A stretch of 8,080 nt of DNA, taken from NCBI GenBank assembly GCA_013139905.1, contig WSZW01000174.1:1-8080 (forward strand). Direction: 5' to 3'. The translations under genes and the position numbers were made by a program. Below, in pieces: positions 5,352 through 8,080 of this stretch. Position 1 is the stretch's first letter. Each line of letters begins with the position of its first letter. The notes under the pieces were generated by a model. The model searched no databases. It saw only the letters and a program-made list of their open reading frames with translations, and was not told where the DNA came from. This DNA is from an archaeon. GTDB taxonomy: Archaea > EX4484-52 > B79-G9.

Positions 5352-7181
5352 ATGTTTAAACCAAAAACAATGTGTAAAATACAAATTGCAGGACACATAA
5401 ACGACAAAAATAAAATAATCAAAAATTTACAAAAAAAAGGCATTCTGGAAATAACTAAAATAAAAAATAAATACAATCATCTTCTACCCGAAATTAAAAA
5501 GAAAAATATTCTAATAGAATCTGCCGCAACCAATATTAAAAACATAGAACAAATAAAAAAAACATTTAAATCAGCAACATTTATAGAAAAATATTTTCAA
5601 AAACCAAACAAAGAAAAATTTAAAACTATCAAAGATTCTAATTTTGATATTTGGGCAACAATTTATTTAGATCAAACACTAAAAACCATAAACAACATAA
5701 ATGAAAAAACAAACATCCTAAACAAAAAATTAAGCAAAAATAAACGAAAATTAATACTCTATAAAGTATTTAATAAAAGCAACACCTCCATAAATAACTT
5801 CTCTTCAAGCAAAAATATCACAACCGGTATCGCCATAACAAAAAATGAAAACCTACATTATCTTAAAACACTAGGCTATATTCATAAACTACAAATAAAA
5901 GAAAAAAACAATAAAATATCACACATTTTTTTCATGATTAAAAAAGAAAATGAAGATTTAGCATTTAATCGTCTGGCGGACATTGAACGTCTAAAAACAA
6001 GCCACCTCTCTAAAAAACCAAAAGACGAAATAAAAACCATCAAAAAAAACATAGAAAACATTACTTACGAAATTAAAAAAAACAAACAGAAATTAAACAA
6101 AATCGCACTTAAAAAACCACTAATCCTGGCCATAGAAGAAAGATACAAAAACATAAAATCCAGATCAAGTAAAGATATTTTGTTAATCAAAACAAAAGAT
6201 ATCTTTTTCTTAGAAGCCTGGATTGCAAAAAATGACATAAAACATCTAAATGATCTGGATATCTGCATACTATCAAAAAAAGAAACAAATGACGCGCCAA
6301 CAAAACTTGAAAACCCAAAAATAATCAAAAGTTTTGAACGCCTGACCAACCTTTTCGCACTTCCAAAATACAAAGAATTCGACCCAACACCATTAATTGC
6401 AATAACATTTCCCATATTTTTTGGAATAATGCTTACAGACATAGCATATGGTTTTGCTTTATTTTTAGCGTCCATATTAATCTGGGCAAAAACACATGAC
6501 GAAACGCTTAAAGACTATTCAATTATTCTAACACTAAGCGCATTTTCAACAATCATTTTTGGTTTTGTTTTCGGAAGTTTCTTTGGTGATTTAATATCTA
6601 TTTCTTCACCACTAAACACATACACCCAACCAATCAAAATAATGGTTTTCGCACTATTAATTGGCCTTGTGCACATAAACTTAGGATTATTATTAAAATT
6701 AAAAGAATGTAAAAATAAAAAAGAATTATTAGAACCACTAGCATTAATAGGAATAGAACTAGGCGTAATTGGAATAATTGGAACTTATACATTCCTATTT
6801 GCAAACACATTACTAGTTCCATCAATTATAATTCTTACAAGTTCGGTTCTTTTCAAAATAAAAAAAGGATACATGGGCTTTATGGAATTAACATCCTTTT
6901 TTAGTTCCTGGGTTTCATACATAAGATTAATGGCGCTAGCCGTTGCAACCGGTTGGCTCGCATTCGCCGTAAATCTTGGAGCCACATTAACCAGTTCAAA
7001 AAGCACAATAATTTCCGTATTTCTATTCATAATAGGACACATAATATCCTTTGCGCTTAATTTTTTCAGCGCAGGAATCCACGCCCTAAGACTGCACTAT
7101 ATTGAATTTTTTTCACAATTCTATGAGGGCGGCGGCTATGAATTCGACCCCCTGAAAGAAGAAAAAAAATATCACGAATGA
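5352..7181 (+). CDS. atpI: A-type ATP synthase subunit I (a-subunit, membrane stator)
   Basis: Subunit I is the membrane stator of the A/V-type ATPase; ions cross between it and the c-ring. The protein has 609 residues from ATG 5352. The N-terminal half (1-340) is soluble and Lys-rich with coiled coils that contact the peripheral stalks. The family motif around LPKYKEFDPTP (about 337-347) then leads into about seven to eight membrane helices. SYIRLMALAVATGW carries the essential Arg at about residue 525, facing the c-ring. The C-terminus HALRLHYIEFFSQFYEGGGYEFDPL is the standard family ending. ATG 5352 gives the typical start MFKPKTMCKIQIAG. An in-frame GTG at 5343 would add MNF and is better placed for a leaderless transcript from the weak TATA box. 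The gene follows H as usual, but no c-subunit gene follows it here. Confidence 0.95.
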   Translation: MFKPKTMCKIQIAGHINDKNKIIKNLQKKGILEITKIKNKYNHLLPEIKKKNILIESAATNIKNIEQIKKTFKSATFIEKYFQKPNKEKFKTIKDSNFDIWATIYLDQTLKTINNINEKTNILNKKLSKNKRKLILYKVFNKSNTSINNFSSSKNITTGIAITKNENLHYLKTLGYIHKLQIKEKNNKISHIFFMIKKENEDLAFNRLADIERLKTSHLSKKPKDEIKTIKKNIENITYEIKKNKQKLNKIALKKPLILAIEERYKNIKSRSSKDILLIKTKDIFFLEAWIAKNDIKHLNDLDICILSKKETNDAPTKLENPKIIKSFERLTNLFALPKYKEFDPTPLIAITFPIFFGIMLTDIAYGFALFLASILIWAKTHDETLKDYSIILTLSAFSTIIFGFVFGSFFGDLISISSPLNTYTQPIKIMVFALLIGLVHINLGLLLKLKECKNKKELLEPLALIGIELGVIGIIGTYTFLFANTLLVPSIIILTSSVLFKIKKGYMGFMELTSFFSSWVSYIRLMALAVATGWLAFAVNLGATLTSSKSTIISVFLFIIGHIISFALNFFSAGIHALRLHYIEFFSQFYEGGGYEFDPLKEEKKYHE

Positions 7182-7201
7182 TGAATGAATTAAATCAAAA
7201 A

Positions 7202-7213
7202 CCTATATATATG
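7202..7213 (+). promoter_or_regulatory. TATA box of zinc-ribbon gene
   Basis: TATATATA (7204-7211) is centred about 25 bases before the ATG at 7233, without a Shine-Dalgarno between. Leaderless transcription is inferred, and it marks a new unit after the ATPase genes. Confidence 0.5.
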
Positions 7214-7232
7214 TACAAATATAAATACGTTT

Positions 7233-7532
7233 ATGGAAAATAAAAACATAAACAACTTACAAGATCAAAAAACACAAATTCAAGAATATAAACGAAAGTG
7301 TAATGAATGCGGAAAAATATGGCATTCTTTAATATCTAGAGAAAAACAAATTAAAAAAAATGCACAAGACAACAATAGTCAAGTTTGTTATAATTGTTGT
7401 AATGCAGATGCTCAACTACAAGCAAAAAGAAACGCAGAATCAAATGAAAGTGAACTAGATAAATTAAAAAAATGTCCAGAATGTAGTTCAAGTAATTATA
7501 CCGAAGAAGTAATTAGTTGTGATAAAAAATAA
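7233..7532 (+). CDS. Small zinc-ribbon protein, function unknown
   Basis: This 99-residue soluble protein has two probable zinc sites. The first pairs C23-x2-C26 (CNECGKIWH) with C52-x2-C55 and an adjacent C56. The second begins with C81-x2-C84 ([13 protein letters not shown]) near the C-terminus and could use C96 as a further ligand. Between the sites lie charged helical stretches (about 36-50 and 57-80). Small proteins of this kind occur in archaea, but I cannot name a function; nucleic-acid or protein binding is the usual role of such ribbons. The start is fixed by the TATA box 25 bases upstream. The last 14 bases overlap the next gene in another frame, which suggests coupled translation. 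Confidence 0.8.
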   Translation: MENKNINNLQDQKTQIQEYKRKCNECGKIWHSLISREKQIKKNAQDNNSQVCYNCCNADAQLQAKRNAESNESELDKLKKCPECSSSNYTEEVISCDKK

Positions 7533-7761
7533 TCTACTTGTAATATTTTCAATAATTCTCATTAAAAAAATCTGGCATGGTAAATTTGGTCGAAAATATA
7601 ACAAAAGCCATAAAATAATTTGTCGTTTTTATCCCTCTTGTTCAAATTATGCTATAATGGCACTTAAAAAATATGGTTTCTTTAAAGGCTGGTATTTATC
7701 ATACAAACGAATTAGACGATGCACTTGGAAAAATACAGAATCTTGTGTAGATTACCCATAA
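7519..7761 (+). CDS. yidD: YidD-like membrane protein insertion efficiency factor
   Basis: The 80-residue protein carries the family core [11 protein letters not shown] at 35-45 with Cys35 and Cys41. It continues with [16 protein letters not shown] (53-68), matching the usual G-x-x-KG...KR-x-x-RC pattern with the third Cys at 68. A hydrophobic stretch (5-15) precedes it, as in bacterial YidD, a small inner-membrane-associated protein that aids YidC/Sec-dependent insertion. The ending differs: the usual GG-x-DPVP is replaced by ESCVDYP, with a fourth Cys at 76. The start is GTG 7519, 14 bases inside the preceding gene; no ATG is available before the core. YidD is mainly bacterial, so transfer is plausible. 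The codons are rich in T-ending forms, unlike secD. Confidence 0.85.
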   Translation: MIKNNLLVIFSIILIKKIWHGKFGRKYNKSHKIICRFYPSCSNYAIMALKKYGFFKGWYLSYKRIRRCTWKNTESCVDYP

Positions 7762-7776
7762 TATAAATAAATGAAA

Positions 7777-7800
7777 ATATTTAAAACAAAAAATATATCA
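7777..7800 (+). promoter_or_regulatory. Candidate TATA boxes for the last gene
   Basis: Two AT-rich TATA-like cores, ATTTAAAA (7779-7786) and AATATAT (7792-7798), lie about 34 and 22 bases before the ATG at 7817. Neither is at the ideal 25-27 bases, so which is used is uncertain. Confidence 0.3.
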
Positions 7801-7816
7801 TTTAATTATAGATCAA

Positions 7817-8080
7817 ATGCCAGTAAAATTTGAAGGATGGAAAACAAAAAAAATAAGTGATATATTTCACTTTAAATGTCCTTATTGTAGTGGTTGTTTT
7901 GAATCATATGGGAATAATAAATGTCCGAAATGTAATAAAAACATTCAAAGAAATGAATTAAATGAAATATTTATTAAAAAAAACAGATTCACATGTAATG
8001 TTTGTGAATTTGAAACCAATTTAAACCCAGGAATATTAGATTATGGTGGATTTGGTCACACTTGTATTATGTGTGGTAAT
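7817..8080 (+). CDS. Multi-zinc-ribbon protein, 3' partial
   Basis: The frame opens at ATG 7817 and runs without a stop for 88 codons to the window edge. It begins MPVKFEGWKTKKISDIFHFK and then shows regular Cys pairs: C21-x2-C24 with C27, C36-x2-C39, C60-x2-C63 and C83-x2-C86. Pairs one and two make a first short zinc ribbon. Pairs three and four make a second one, with His81 nearby as another possible ligand. No catalytic domain is visible in the part seen; zinc ribbons like these often precede a larger domain, so the missing C-terminus may hold the function. Asn and Gly codons are mostly AAT and GGT/GGA, like the YidD and first zinc-ribbon genes. Confidence 0.7.
   Translation, partial: MPVKFEGWKTKKISDIFHFKCPYCSGCFESYGNNKCPKCNKNIQRNELNEIFIKKNRFTCNVCEFETNLNPGILDYGGFGHTCIMCGN

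Noticed and set aside
7177..7183. ATGATGA resembling a box C of a C/D sRNA
   Set aside because: No CTGA box D or internal C'/D' pair follows at a suitable distance; the match arises from the atpI stop codon region.
7178..7243. Short frame [21 protein letters not shown] starting at the ATGA of the atpI stop
   Set aside because: It runs through the TATA box and start codon of the zinc-ribbon gene, has simple Tyr/Lys composition and no ribosome binding site.
7771..7833. Short frame MKIFKTKNISFNYRSNASKI between yidD and the last gene
   Set aside because: It overlaps the better-supported start of the zinc-ribbon gene at 7817 and has no support beyond an ATG.
1..8080. CRISPR array, tRNA, rRNA, insertion sequence
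   Set aside because: I saw no regularly spaced repeats, no tRNA cloverleaf with CCA-adjacent T-loop, no rRNA-like sequence and no transposase motifs or terminal inverted repeats.

Overview
The window looks archaeal and most like a small-genome DPANN-type lineage (for example Woesearchaeota, Pacearchaeota or a relative); this placement is inference. The evidence is a secF-secD gene pair in the archaeal order with archaeal-type motifs, subunits H and I of an archaeal A-type ATPase, and an R15P isomerase of the archaeal AMP/RuBisCO pathway. In addition, AT-rich TATA boxes sit 25-27 bases in front of several start codons, which is the layout of leaderless archaeal transcription. The DNA is very AT-rich and the coding strand is strongly enriched in A. 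Every supported gene is on the + strand.

Layout. Bases 1-1239: the 3' part of a ribose-1,5-bisphosphate isomerase gene, then a CYTH-domain (CyaB/triphosphatase-like) gene with almost no gap. Bases 1336-2124: a membrane-anchored protein of unknown function with a coiled coil and a long N/Q/S/T-rich tail. Bases 2125-2567: 443 bases with no long reading frame. They hold a TATA box, a hairpin-rich leader, a 35-codon small gene behind a consensus Shine-Dalgarno, T-rich terminator-like DNA and the secF promoter. Bases 2568-4897: secF and secD, overlapping by ATGA. Bases 4967-7181: A-ATPase subunits H and I, without the other subunits that usually follow. Bases 7233-8080: three short genes, namely a zinc-ribbon protein, a YidD-like membrane protein insertion factor overlapping it, and a second zinc-ribbon protein cut by the window end.

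How they fit together. SecD/SecF uses the ion gradient to help export through SecYE, and subunits H and I belong to the machine that makes or uses that gradient. YidD in bacteria assists membrane protein insertion, so the window has a loose membrane-biogenesis and energetics theme. The first two genes are nucleotide or phosphate-metabolism enzymes and probably belong to a different transcription unit. The least ordinary parts are the structured leader with the small gene (about 2174-2512) and the Cys-rich/YidD block at the right end, whose codons end more often in T than those of its neighbours.
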